A stretch of DNA of 64,000 nt from Streptomyces cupreus (GTDB taxonomy: Bacteria > Actinomycetota > Actinomycetes > Streptomycetales > Streptomycetaceae). The translations under genes and the position numbers were made by a program. Shown here piece by piece: positions 57,170 to 64,000 of this stretch; position 1 is the first letter of the stretch; the number at the start of each line of letters is the position of its first letter. Location of the stretch: positions 62,001 through 126,000 of the forward strand of contig NZ_JACMSF010000005.1 in the NCBI RefSeq assembly GCF_014257025.1, in the 5' to 3' direction. The notes below the pieces were generated by a model. It did not search any database and was not told where the DNA came from. It worked only from the letters and a program-made list of their open reading frames with translations.

Positions 57170-57423
57170 CGGTCGCGCTGATGTGGGAGGCCAGGGCGGC
57201 CGAGGGCCGGGGCGAGGAGCTGCTGGCCTGGGTCTCCCGGCAGCAGCTCGCCGAGCGGCCGCTGCGCCGGGAGACCTTCCGGGCCCCGCAGGACCGGGTG
57301 CTGGTCATCACCTGGTGGGACGGCGACTTCGACGCCGTAGTGCCCGAACTGCCCGAGCCGGACGGCGAGTTGGTCACTCGGGCAGTGCACCGGTGGCGGT
57401 TCGAGTCAGTGGCCGGGGGCTGA
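57166..57423 (+). CDS. Small hypothetical protein, 85 aa
   Basis: 85 aa from a GTG that overlaps the tsaD stop (GTGA), which supports coupled translation. It has no signal peptide or membrane helix. The sequence [20 protein letters not shown] and [11 protein letters not shown] could form a small alpha/beta ferredoxin-like fold of the antibiotic-biosynthesis-monooxygenase or dimeric alpha-beta-barrel kind, but the similarity is weak. Its last 50 nt overlap the convergent membrane-protein gene. Confidence 0.65.
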   Translation: MTVALMWEARAAEGRGEELLAWVSRQQLAERPLRRETFRAPQDRVLVITWWDGDFDAVVPELPEPDGELVTRAVHRWRFESVAGG

Positions 57424-57889
57424 AGGAAAGACGCCAGGGCTTGTCGGGGTCGTGGCCCCGCCACAGCACCTTGCCGTGCCGGCGCTCCCAGTCCGCGGCC
57501 AGCCCCGCCTGGCCCAGCCAGGCGAGCGCCAGCCAGAGGGGGAACAGGGACGCCGCGGGTTCCCAGGCGAACGCGACGCCCAGGGTCCCCGCCGTCATCG
57601 TGACGAACAGCCACGGGTTGACCGGACGGCGGAGCAGGGACGTCTCCGGCGGCGGCTCCTCCAGCGGGACCGCCGCCTCGAAGTCCAGCACCTCGCTGAG
57701 CCACTTGATCCGGGTCGCCTGCGCCAGCGTGAACAGCGTCGCGAACCCGATCAGCCCGGTGAGGAACAGCGGCAGGCCCATCGCGCTGACCGGCGCTCCA
57801 TGGGCGCCGACGGTCGCCGGGATGCAGACGGCGGACACGGCCAGCACCGTGATGACGGACCGCAGTTCATGGTGGACGTACCTGTCCAT
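57374..57889 (-). CDS. Small membrane protein, unknown function
   Basis: 171 aa with about four hydrophobic helices (VITVLAVSAVCIPATVG, LPLFLTGLIGFATLFTLAQA, WLFVTMTAGTLGVAFAW, LFPLWLALAWLGQAGLAA). The N-terminus is MDRYVHHELR, and GGAGGGTTGCG lies before the ATG, a good ribosome-binding site. I do not recognise a family. Its 3' end overlaps the small tsaD-linked gene by 50 nt on the opposite strand, which may reduce expression of one when the other is transcribed. Confidence 0.7.
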   Translation of the reverse strand: MDRYVHHELRSVITVLAVSAVCIPATVGAHGAPVSAMGLPLFLTGLIGFATLFTLAQATRIKWLSEVLDFEAAVPLEEPPPETSLLRRPVNPWLFVTMTAGTLGVAFAWEPAASLFPLWLALAWLGQAGLAADWERRHGKVLWRGHDPDKPWRLSFSPRPLTRTATGALPE

Positions 57890-57919
57890 CGCAACCCTCC
57901 CCGTTTCCCGGAGCGAAGG

Positions 57920-60214
57920 TCAGGACACCACCGCCTCGCACACCAGCCGTCGGTCCGGGCCGAGCACCCGTACCGGGCCGGTGAGGGTCAGTCGAGCCGT
58001 GTGCAGTACCTCCGCGCTGGACACCCCCAACCGTAGTTCCAGCACGCCCGGTTCGACCACCTTCAGATTTGAACGATCTGTGAAGGCGGAGAGGTCCGCG
58101 TGGAATCGGAAGCTCACCCGCCGGGACTCGCCGGGCGCCAACTCCAGCCGCTGATAGCCGATCAGACGGACGTCCGGCCGGGTCGCCGAGGCCACCGGAT
58201 CGTGCAGATACAGCTGCACGACCTCCGCGCCCTGCCGGTCACCGGTGTTGCGGACGGTCACGCTCATCTCGTACGAGCCGTCCGTGCCGATCTCCGCCTC
58301 CGCCGCGTCGGACTCCCAGGCGAAGCCGGTGTACGAGCGTCCGTGGCCGAAGGGATACAGCGGGGTCGGGTCCAGGTTGCTGACCTCTCCCGCGAGGCCC
58401 AACGGTGGCTGGAGATACGTCCACGGCTGGCCGCCGGGTACCCGTGGGACGCTCACCGGGAGGCGTCCCGACGGGTTGACCCGGCCCGACAGCACTCCCG
58501 CCACCGCCGGGCCGCCCTCCTCGCCGGGGAAGAAGGCCTGGACGACCGCGCCGAGGCGGCCGTGCCAGCGGCCGAGCGCATAGGGGCGGCCGGTGAGGAG
58601 CACCAGCACGACCGGGACGCCCGTCGCCACCAGCGTGTCCAGCAACTCGCCCTGCACACCCGGCAGTTGCAGGTCCGTCACATCGCAGCCCTCGCCCGAG
58701 GTGCCGCGTCCGAACAGGCCCGCCCGGTCGCCCAGTACCGCGAGGCACACATCCGCCTCGGACGCCCGCGCCACCGCCTCCTCGAAGCCGCCGGTGTCGG
58801 GGTCCGACACCCCGCAGCCCTCGGCGAACGTCACTTTCGCGTCCGGGAGTTCGGTGCGCAGTGCCTCCAGCACGGTCGGGATGTCGATGCCCATCGGGAC
58901 GTCGGGGTGATGGGTGAGGACATGGGACGGGAAGGAGTAACAGCCCAGCATGGCCAGGGCGTCGGCGGCGCGTGGGCCCACGACCGCGATCCTGGTGTCC
59001 GGGGCCAGCGGCAGCACCCCGTCCGGGTTGTCCAGCAGCACCACCGACTCCTCGGCCAGACGCCGGGCCAGGGCGCGGTTGGCGGTGGAGTCGAGGTCGA
59101 TGCGTGTCTTGGGCTCCGGGTCCCAGTCCTCGTCGAGCATGCCCAGTTCGCACTTCTGGAGCAGGACGCGGCGGGCCGACAGGTCCACCAGTTCCTCGGG
59201 GACCTCGCCCGCGCGGACGGCGTCCACGAGCGGTTTGCCGTAGCACTTCAGGGTCGGCAGCTCCACGTCGATCCCGGCCCGCAGGGCCGCGTGCGCCGCC
59301 TCGGCGTCGGTGGCGGCCACGCGGTGCAGCGACCGGAGGAAGCCGATGCCGAAGTAGTCCGAGACGACCGTGCCGGTGAACCCCCACTGGTCCCGCAGGA
59401 GTTCGGTGAGCAGCCCGGGGTCCGCCGAGGCGGGGACGCCGTCCGTCTCGGTGTACGCGGCCATCACACTGCGCGCCCCGCCCTCGCGCAGCGCCATCTC
59501 GAACGGCGGCAGCGTCACATCGGCGAACTCCCGCACGCCCGCCCGCACCGGCGCGAGATTGCGGGCGCCCGCCGAGGAGGCGTACCCGGCGAAGTGCTTG
59601 AGCGTGGCGATCACCCCGGCGGACTCCAGGCCCCGCACATAGGCGGTGCCGATCGTGCCGGTCAGATACGGGTCCTCGCCGATCGTCTCCTCGACCCGTC
59701 CCCAGCGCGGGTCGCGCACGACGTCCAGGACGGGCGCGAGCCCCTGGTGGACGCCGGCCGAGCGCAGGTCCTCGCCGATCCGGCGGGCCATCTCCTCGAC
59801 GAGCGGGGCGTCGAAGCTCGCCCCCCAGGCCAGTGGCACCGGGTAGGCGGTGGCCCGCCAGGTGGTGAAGCCGGCCAGGCACTCCTCGTGGGCGACGGCC
59901 GGGATGCCGAAACGTCCGGCGGCCGTGATACGGCGCTGGGCGCGGGCCAGCGCCTGCGCACCTAGCGCCGGGTCCACGGGGGCGGTGCCGAAGGAGCGGG
60001 TGAGCTGGCCGAGGCCATGGCCGATCAGCTCCTCCCAGTCGTGGTCGGCGGTCATCTCACGCTGCAGCGGGGCGACTCCGTCGCCGTCCGTGGCGGCGCC
60101 CACCCACACGCCGTAGAGCTGGGCGGTCTTCTCCTGAAGGGTCATCCGGGAGAGCAGGTCGTCGACGCGGGCGGAGGCGGGCAGTGCGGGGTCGCGCCAG
60201 GGGGCGGTGGTCAT
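57920..60214 (-). CDS. Glycoside hydrolase family 3, probable beta-xylosidase or beta-glucosidase
   Basis: 764 aa, cytoplasmic (no signal). The N-terminal barrel has MTLQEKTAQLYGVW, KHFAGYASSAGARN and the nucleophile Asp in GTVVSDYFG; the second alpha/beta domain and the C-terminal fibronectin-like domain (GRSYTGFAWES, VRNTGDRQGAEVVQLY) follow. This is the organisation of BxlA-like GH3 enzymes that act on xylo-oligosaccharides after import. The divergent LacI gene and the GH10 xylanase nearby support a xylan role. AGGAGTTTC precedes the ATG, and two CGAA-type operators lie just upstream. Confidence 0.88.
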   Translation of the reverse strand: MTTAPWRDPALPASARVDDLLSRMTLQEKTAQLYGVWVGAATDGDGVAPLQREMTADHDWEELIGHGLGQLTRSFGTAPVDPALGAQALARAQRRITAAGRFGIPAVAHEECLAGFTTWRATAYPVPLAWGASFDAPLVEEMARRIGEDLRSAGVHQGLAPVLDVVRDPRWGRVEETIGEDPYLTGTIGTAYVRGLESAGVIATLKHFAGYASSAGARNLAPVRAGVREFADVTLPPFEMALREGGARSVMAAYTETDGVPASADPGLLTELLRDQWGFTGTVVSDYFGIGFLRSLHRVAATDAEAAHAALRAGIDVELPTLKCYGKPLVDAVRAGEVPEELVDLSARRVLLQKCELGMLDEDWDPEPKTRIDLDSTANRALARRLAEESVVLLDNPDGVLPLAPDTRIAVVGPRAADALAMLGCYSFPSHVLTHHPDVPMGIDIPTVLEALRTELPDAKVTFAEGCGVSDPDTGGFEEAVARASEADVCLAVLGDRAGLFGRGTSGEGCDVTDLQLPGVQGELLDTLVATGVPVVLVLLTGRPYALGRWHGRLGAVVQAFFPGEEGGPAVAGVLSGRVNPSGRLPVSVPRVPGGQPWTYLQPPLGLAGEVSNLDPTPLYPFGHGRSYTGFAWESDAAEAEIGTDGSYEMSVTVRNTGDRQGAEVVQLYLHDPVASATRPDVRLIGYQRLELAPGESRRVSFRFHADLSAFTDRSNLKVVEPGVLELRLGVSSAEVLHTARLTLTGPVRVLGPDRRLVCEAVVS

Positions 60215-60244
60215 GAAACTCCTGTCGGGGCGGATGGCCTCTCG

Positions 60245-60276
60245 CGAATGTTTCGTTATTCACCTCGAATGTTCCG
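60245..60276. promoter_or_regulatory. Two operator-like sites in the GH3-lacI divergent region
   Basis: CGAATGTTTCG (60245-60255) and CGAATGTTCCG (60266-60276) are spaced 21 bp apart, two helical turns. They resemble the CGAAA-N-TTTCG palindrome of streptomycete xylanase promoters with one and two mismatches. They lie 31-62 bp before the GH3 start. Confidence 0.55.
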
Positions 60277-60336
60277 GGAACCTAGGCGTGGTGAGAAGGG
60301 TTCGTCAAGAGGGGACGCAGGGATACGATCGCCGCC

Positions 60337-61401
60337 ATGACACCCTCCGAGCCCGCTGAAACCCGGACGACAACCCGCGCGACAGGTCGGTCCGCGCAGA
60401 CCGCGACGCTCGCCGAGATCGCCCGCGAGGCCGGCGTCTCGGCGCCGACTGTTTCGAAGGTCCTCAACGGCAGAGCCGACGTCGCCCCCGCCACCCGCAG
60501 CCGGGTCGAGGAGCTGCTGCGCGCCCACGGCTACCGGCGCCGGCGCGCCGAGGCGAGCCGTTCGCCCCTGATCGACCTGGTCTTCCACGAGCTGGAGAGC
60601 GCGTGGGCGATGGAGGTCATCCGGGGTGTGGAGAACGTCGCCCGGGACGCCGGACTGAGCGTGGTCCTCAGTGAGAGCGCGGGACGCCTCACCCCCGGGC
60701 GGACCTGGGCCGACCAGGTCGCCGCCCGCCGCCCGCACGGCGTGATCCTGGTGCTGTCAGGACTCGACGAGTCCCAGCGTGCCCTGCTGATGAGCCGGTC
60801 GATCCCGTTCGTCGTGATGGACCCGGCGGGCGACCCGGGAGCCGACGTGCCGTCCATCGGCGCCACCAACTGGCAGGGCGGGCTCGCCGCCACCCGGCAT
60901 CTGGTCGAGCTCGGGCACACCCGGATCGGCGCCATTACCGGCCCCTCGCGAATGATGTGCAGCCGCGCCCGGATCGACGGCTACCGGGCGGCCCTGGAGA
61001 CGGCCGGGCTCCCGGTCGACCCTGCGCTGATCCGGCCCGGCGACTTCCATCACGAGACCGGCTACCGCGAAGGGCTGAAGCTGCTGCGCGGCCCGGACCG
61101 GCCCACCGCCGTCTTCGCCGGCAACGACCTCCAGGCGCTCGGCCTGTACGAGGCCGCGCGCGAACTGGGCCTGCGCATCCCGGAGGACCTCAGTGTCGTC
61201 GGCTTCGACGATCTGCCGGTCGCGCGCTGGGTCGGGCCGCCGCTGACGACCGTACGGCAGCCGCTGACCGAGATGGCCGAGGCGGCCGCCAAGCTGGTGC
61301 TGGACCTCGCCAAGGAGGACGGCGACCCGGCGGCGACCCGGGTGGAACTGGCCACGAGCCTCGTGGTGCGCAGCAGTACGGGAGTGCCTCCGGCGGTTTA
61401 G
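60337..61401 (+). CDS. LacI-family transcriptional repressor
   Basis: 354 aa. An N-terminal extension of about 20 residues is followed by the LacI helix-turn-helix (TLAEIAREAGVSAPTVSKVL) with the hinge helix, then a periplasmic-binding-protein-like effector domain (LIDLVFHELESAWAMEVIRG, TAVFAGNDLQALGLYEAARE, DLSVVGFDDLPVARWVGPPL). It lies between a GH3 glycosidase and a GH10 xylanase and is presumably the xylo-oligosaccharide-responsive repressor of both, binding the CGAA sites. The inducer is inferred. Confidence 0.92.
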   Translation: MTPSEPAETRTTTRATGRSAQTATLAEIAREAGVSAPTVSKVLNGRADVAPATRSRVEELLRAHGYRRRRAEASRSPLIDLVFHELESAWAMEVIRGVENVARDAGLSVVLSESAGRLTPGRTWADQVAARRPHGVILVLSGLDESQRALLMSRSIPFVVMDPAGDPGADVPSIGATNWQGGLAATRHLVELGHTRIGAITGPSRMMCSRARIDGYRAALETAGLPVDPALIRPGDFHHETGYREGLKLLRGPDRPTAVFAGNDLQALGLYEAARELGLRIPEDLSVVGFDDLPVARWVGPPLTTVRQPLTEMAEAAAKLVLDLAKEDGDPAATRVELATSLVVRSSTGVPPAV

Positions 61402-61478
61402 CGGGGAGGGGTCTGTTGCTGTATTGACGGGTGTTCCGTGCCGCCTCCACACTGCCCGAAGCCAGTCGTTTGAACGAC

Positions 61479-61489
61479 CGAAACTTTCG
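61479..61489. promoter_or_regulatory. Xylanase operator CGAAACTTTCG
   Basis: A perfect match to the palindromic CGAAA-N-TTTCG described for Streptomyces xylanase genes. It directly abuts the ribosome-binding site of the GH10 gene, so a bound repressor would block it; no clear -10/-35 pair is visible. Confidence 0.7.
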
Positions 61490-61501
61490 GAGGCACCCGC
61501 A

Positions 61502-62854
61502 ATGAGATCTCTGAGAACGGGCTCCACCCTGGCTTCACTCCTCACGGGCGTCGCGATGCTCGGAGGCCTGCTGTTCACGGCGCCCGCCGCGCACGCGGCC
61601 GACGAACCGCTGCGTGATCTGGCCGACGCCAAGGGCAAGGTGATCGGCACTGCGGTCACCGGCTCCAAACTCACCGGCACCTACGGCGAGATCGCCGGGC
61701 GCGAGTTCAACGCGCTCACTCCCGGCAACGCCATGAAGTGGGGCTCGGTCGAGCCGACCCGGGGCACCTTCAACTGGGCCGAGGCCGACCAGATCGTCGA
61801 CTTCGCGGAGGCGGGCGGCCAGCAGGTGCGCGGCCACACCCTGGTCTGGCACAGCCAGAACCCGAGCTGGCTGACCAACGGCACCTGGACCGCGGCCCAG
61901 TTGCGCCGGCTCATGACCGACCACATCTCCACCGAGGTCGGCCGCTACAAGGGACGGCTCGCCACCTGGGACGTGGTGAACGAGCCGTTCAACGAGGACG
62001 GCACCTACCGGCAGACCCTCTGGTACAACGGCCTCGGCGCCGACTACATCGCCGAGGCGCTGACCGCGGCCCGAGCGGCCGACCCCAGCGCCAAGCTGTA
62101 CATCAACGACTACAACGTCGAGGGCGTCAACGCGAAGTCCACCGCCCTGTACAACCTGGTGAAGTCACTGAAGGAGCGCGGCGTCCCGATCGACGGCGTC
62201 GGACTCCAGGCCCACCTCAGCCTCGGCCAGGTGCCTTCCACGCTCCAGCAGAACATCCAGCGCTTCGCCGACCTCGGCGTCGACGTGGCGATCACGGAGC
62301 TGGACATCCGGATGAACCTGCCCTCGGACAGCGCCGAACTGGCCCAGCAGGCCACCGAGTACAAGCAGGTGGTGAGCGCCTGCGTGGCCGTGACCCGCTG
62401 TGTCGGCGTCACCGTCTGGGGCTTCACCGACTCCGACTCCTGGATCCCGGACACCTTCCCCGGGCAGGGCGCGGCGACGCCGTACGACGAGAACTTCGCG
62501 CCGAAACCGGCGTACTTCGCCATCGCGGAGGCCCTCGGCGGTACGACCACACCGCCGACTGGCGCGTGTACGGCGACGTACAGCGTCGTCAATCAGTGGA
62601 ACACCGGGTTCACCGGGCAGGTGCGGATCGCCTGCGACGGGGCCTCGCTGTCGTCCTGGAAGGCGACCTGGACCTACGGCTCCGGACAGCAGATCACCCA
62701 GGCCTGGAACGCGACCTGCACCCAGTCGGGGTCGGCGGTCAGCTGCTCCAACGCCTCCTACAACGGGACGGTTCCGGACGGGGGTTCGGTGACCTTCGGC
62801 TTCAACGCGTCCTGGAGCGGGAGCAATCCGGTGCCGACGGTGACCCTGGGCTGA
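61502..62854 (+). CDS. Secreted endo-1,4-beta-xylanase, GH10 with CBM2
   Basis: 450 aa from an ATG with GGAGG 8 nt upstream. Signal peptide ends AHAADEPL. The GH10 barrel (about 35-340) has the acid/base Glu in TWDVVNEPFNEDG and the nucleophile Glu in VAITELDIRMN, with YINDYNVEG between. A short linker with a Thr/Pro run leads to a C-terminal family 2 carbohydrate-binding module (about 352-450) with two Cys, aromatic residues in YSVVNQWNTGFTGQVRIAC and WSGSNPVPTVTLG. It hydrolyses xylan outside the cell and produces oligosaccharides for the neighbouring GH3 enzyme. Confidence 0.96.
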   Translation: MRSLRTGSTLASLLTGVAMLGGLLFTAPAAHAADEPLRDLADAKGKVIGTAVTGSKLTGTYGEIAGREFNALTPGNAMKWGSVEPTRGTFNWAEADQIVDFAEAGGQQVRGHTLVWHSQNPSWLTNGTWTAAQLRRLMTDHISTEVGRYKGRLATWDVVNEPFNEDGTYRQTLWYNGLGADYIAEALTAARAADPSAKLYINDYNVEGVNAKSTALYNLVKSLKERGVPIDGVGLQAHLSLGQVPSTLQQNIQRFADLGVDVAITELDIRMNLPSDSAELAQQATEYKQVVSACVAVTRCVGVTVWGFTDSDSWIPDTFPGQGAATPYDENFAPKPAYFAIAEALGGTTTPPTGACTATYSVVNQWNTGFTGQVRIACDGASLSSWKATWTYGSGQQITQAWNATCTQSGSAVSCSNASYNGTVPDGGSVTFGFNASWSGSNPVPTVTLG

Positions 62855-62927
62855 GAAGTCTGAGAATTTCCCAAGAAACCGGTCCCGGACGCGCTCGCCG
62901 TAATAATGCGGACTTACGTTCCTGTCC

Positions 62928-63971
62928 GTGACGGGAGACGAGACGAACGGGGACGAGGGCAGACGAGTGGGCCGGCGGTCGAGAGCGCTGAGGATCGCCG
63001 GCCTCACCCTCGCGGGCGTGCTGGTGCTGGCCGCCGGGGCGGCGGGCTGGGCGTACTGGCAGCTCAACGACAACATCAAGAGCGTCGACATCAACACCGC
63101 GCTCGGCGACAACCGTCCGGCGAAGCCGACCCCGTCGGCCACCGCCACGGCCGAGGAACTGCCCACCGAGGCCCTGAACATCCTGGTCCTCGGCTCCGAC
63201 TCGCGCAGCGGCGCGGAGAACCAGGCGCTCGGCGGCGGCGACAGCACCGGCGCCCGCTCCGACACGGCGATGGTGGTCCACCTCGACGCGGGCCGTTCCG
63301 AGGCGACGGTGGTGAGCATCCCGCGCGACACCCTCGTCACGCGTCCCTCCTGCCCGCTGGAGAACGGCGGTTCGACCGAGGCCGCCTACAACGCCATGTT
63401 CAACAGCGCCTACGCGGTGGGCGGTCCCGTGTGTGCGGTGAAGACCGTCGAGTCGCTCACGAACGTCCGCATGGACCACTACATCGAGATCGACTTCGCG
63501 GGCTTCGCGAAGCTGGTGGACGCGCTCGGCGGGGTCACCGTCACGACCGAGGAGGACATCGACGACGAGGACAGCCACCTCACGCTGGAGGCCGGCACCC
63601 ACCATCTCGACGGCGAGCAGGCCCTGGCCCTCGCCCGCACCCGGCACGCCATAGGCGACGGCAGCGATCTGGGCCGCATAGGCCTCCAGCAGCAGCTGGT
63701 GAAGGCACTGCTGGAGCAGATCTCCACGACCGACCTGCTCACCGACCCCGCCAAGCTGTACCGGGTCGCCGACGCGGTCACCGGCAGCCTCACCACGGAC
63801 ACCGGCCTGGATTCCCTGACCGAGCTGACCCGCCTCGGCCAGAGCCTGAAGGATCTGTCCGCCGACTCCGTGACGACGGTGACCATGCCCGTCGTACCGG
63901 CTCCGTCGGACCGCAACCGGGTGGTCGCGGAGGAGCCGGAGGCGAGCGAGCTGTGGGAATCGCTGCGCTGA
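62928..63971 (+). CDS. LytR-CpsA-Psr (LCP) family cell-wall glycopolymer ligase
   Basis: 347 aa from a GTG at 62928. A basic, Arg-rich N-terminus (GRRVGRRSRALRIAG) precedes one membrane helix (LAGVLVLAAGAAGWAYW), so the domain faces outward. The LCP domain begins at NILVLGSDSRSG and contains RSDTAMVVHLDAGR, the Arg-rich SIPRDTLV, and ALALARTRHAI. These enzymes attach teichoic-acid-like or other glycopolymers to peptidoglycan. It lies about 75 nt after the xylanase gene, with no shared function evident. The frame ends 29 nt before the window edge. Confidence 0.93.
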   Translation: MTGDETNGDEGRRVGRRSRALRIAGLTLAGVLVLAAGAAGWAYWQLNDNIKSVDINTALGDNRPAKPTPSATATAEELPTEALNILVLGSDSRSGAENQALGGGDSTGARSDTAMVVHLDAGRSEATVVSIPRDTLVTRPSCPLENGGSTEAAYNAMFNSAYAVGGPVCAVKTVESLTNVRMDHYIEIDFAGFAKLVDALGGVTVTTEEDIDDEDSHLTLEAGTHHLDGEQALALARTRHAIGDGSDLGRIGLQQQLVKALLEQISTTDLLTDPAKLYRVADAVTGSLTTDTGLDSLTELTRLGQSLKDLSADSVTTVTMPVVPAPSDRNRVVAEEPEASELWESLR

Positions 63972-64000
63972 GAATTTCCAGCGCCTGGGGGAACTAGGCC

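Overview
The window is very GC-rich, uses codons ending almost entirely in G or C, and carries actinobacterial gene orders: rpsL-rpsG-fusA-tuf, the S10-spc block, secY-adk-map-infA-rpmJ, rpsM-rpsK-rpoA-rplQ-truA without rpsD, and rplM-rpsI-glmM. Together with zinc-type S14, an LAXTG sortase substrate and xylan-utilisation genes this points to a Streptomyces chromosome core. The assignment is inference from gene content, not a database match. I saw no tRNA, rRNA, CRISPR array, insertion sequence or prophage.

Layout. (1) 1-5838, minus strand: an accessory operon reading from a CRP/FNR-family regulator through a class III nucleotide cyclase-like protein, a STAND-like NTPase with a degenerate P-loop and helical repeats, an SPFH-like protein and a small membrane protein resembling Pycsar PycTM effectors, to a proline-rich protein cut by the window edge. 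(2) 6251-10611: the str operon. (3) 10839-11987: a membrane acyltransferase. (4) 12434-28680: S10, spc and alpha ribosomal blocks with secY, adk, map, infA and rpoA, then truA. (5) 29644-38935: a cell-surface and exopolysaccharide island with a sortase-anchored Gly-rich protein, a Tat-exported polysaccharide deacetylase, a hyaluronan-synthase-like glycosyltransferase with a UDP-HexNAc dehydrogenase, a CBM3-GH16-like glycanase and a Gln-rich membrane protein. (6) 39428-47844: rplM-rpsI, glmM, a DUF389 protein, coaA, a drug-type ABC exporter and glmS. (7) 48186-57889: nnr, acpS, an L,D-transpeptidase, alr, an alpha/beta hydrolase and the tsaE-tsaB-rimI-tsaD tRNA t6A set, interrupted by a 52-residue ORF behind a strong palindrome and a YkuD-like protein lacking the catalytic Cys. 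(8) 57920-63971: GH3 glycosidase, LacI repressor and GH10-CBM2 xylanase with matching operators, then an LCP-family protein.

The most unusual region is 1-5838. The cyclase C-terminus and the STAND N-terminus share a 23-residue Gly-rich motif (21 identical), as expected for paired bacterial amyloid-signalling (BASS-type) motifs. A near-consensus CRP operator sits between the regulator gene and the cyclase. I read it as a candidate cyclic-nucleotide conflict or signalling system, unproven. Second is the exopolysaccharide island, whose synthase looks like hyaluronan synthase while its dehydrogenase looks specific for UDP-N-acetylhexosamine, so the polymer may not be hyaluronan. Third is a nearly identical 25-nt hairpin in both the rpsL and rpsJ leaders, suggesting shared control of the str and S10 operons.
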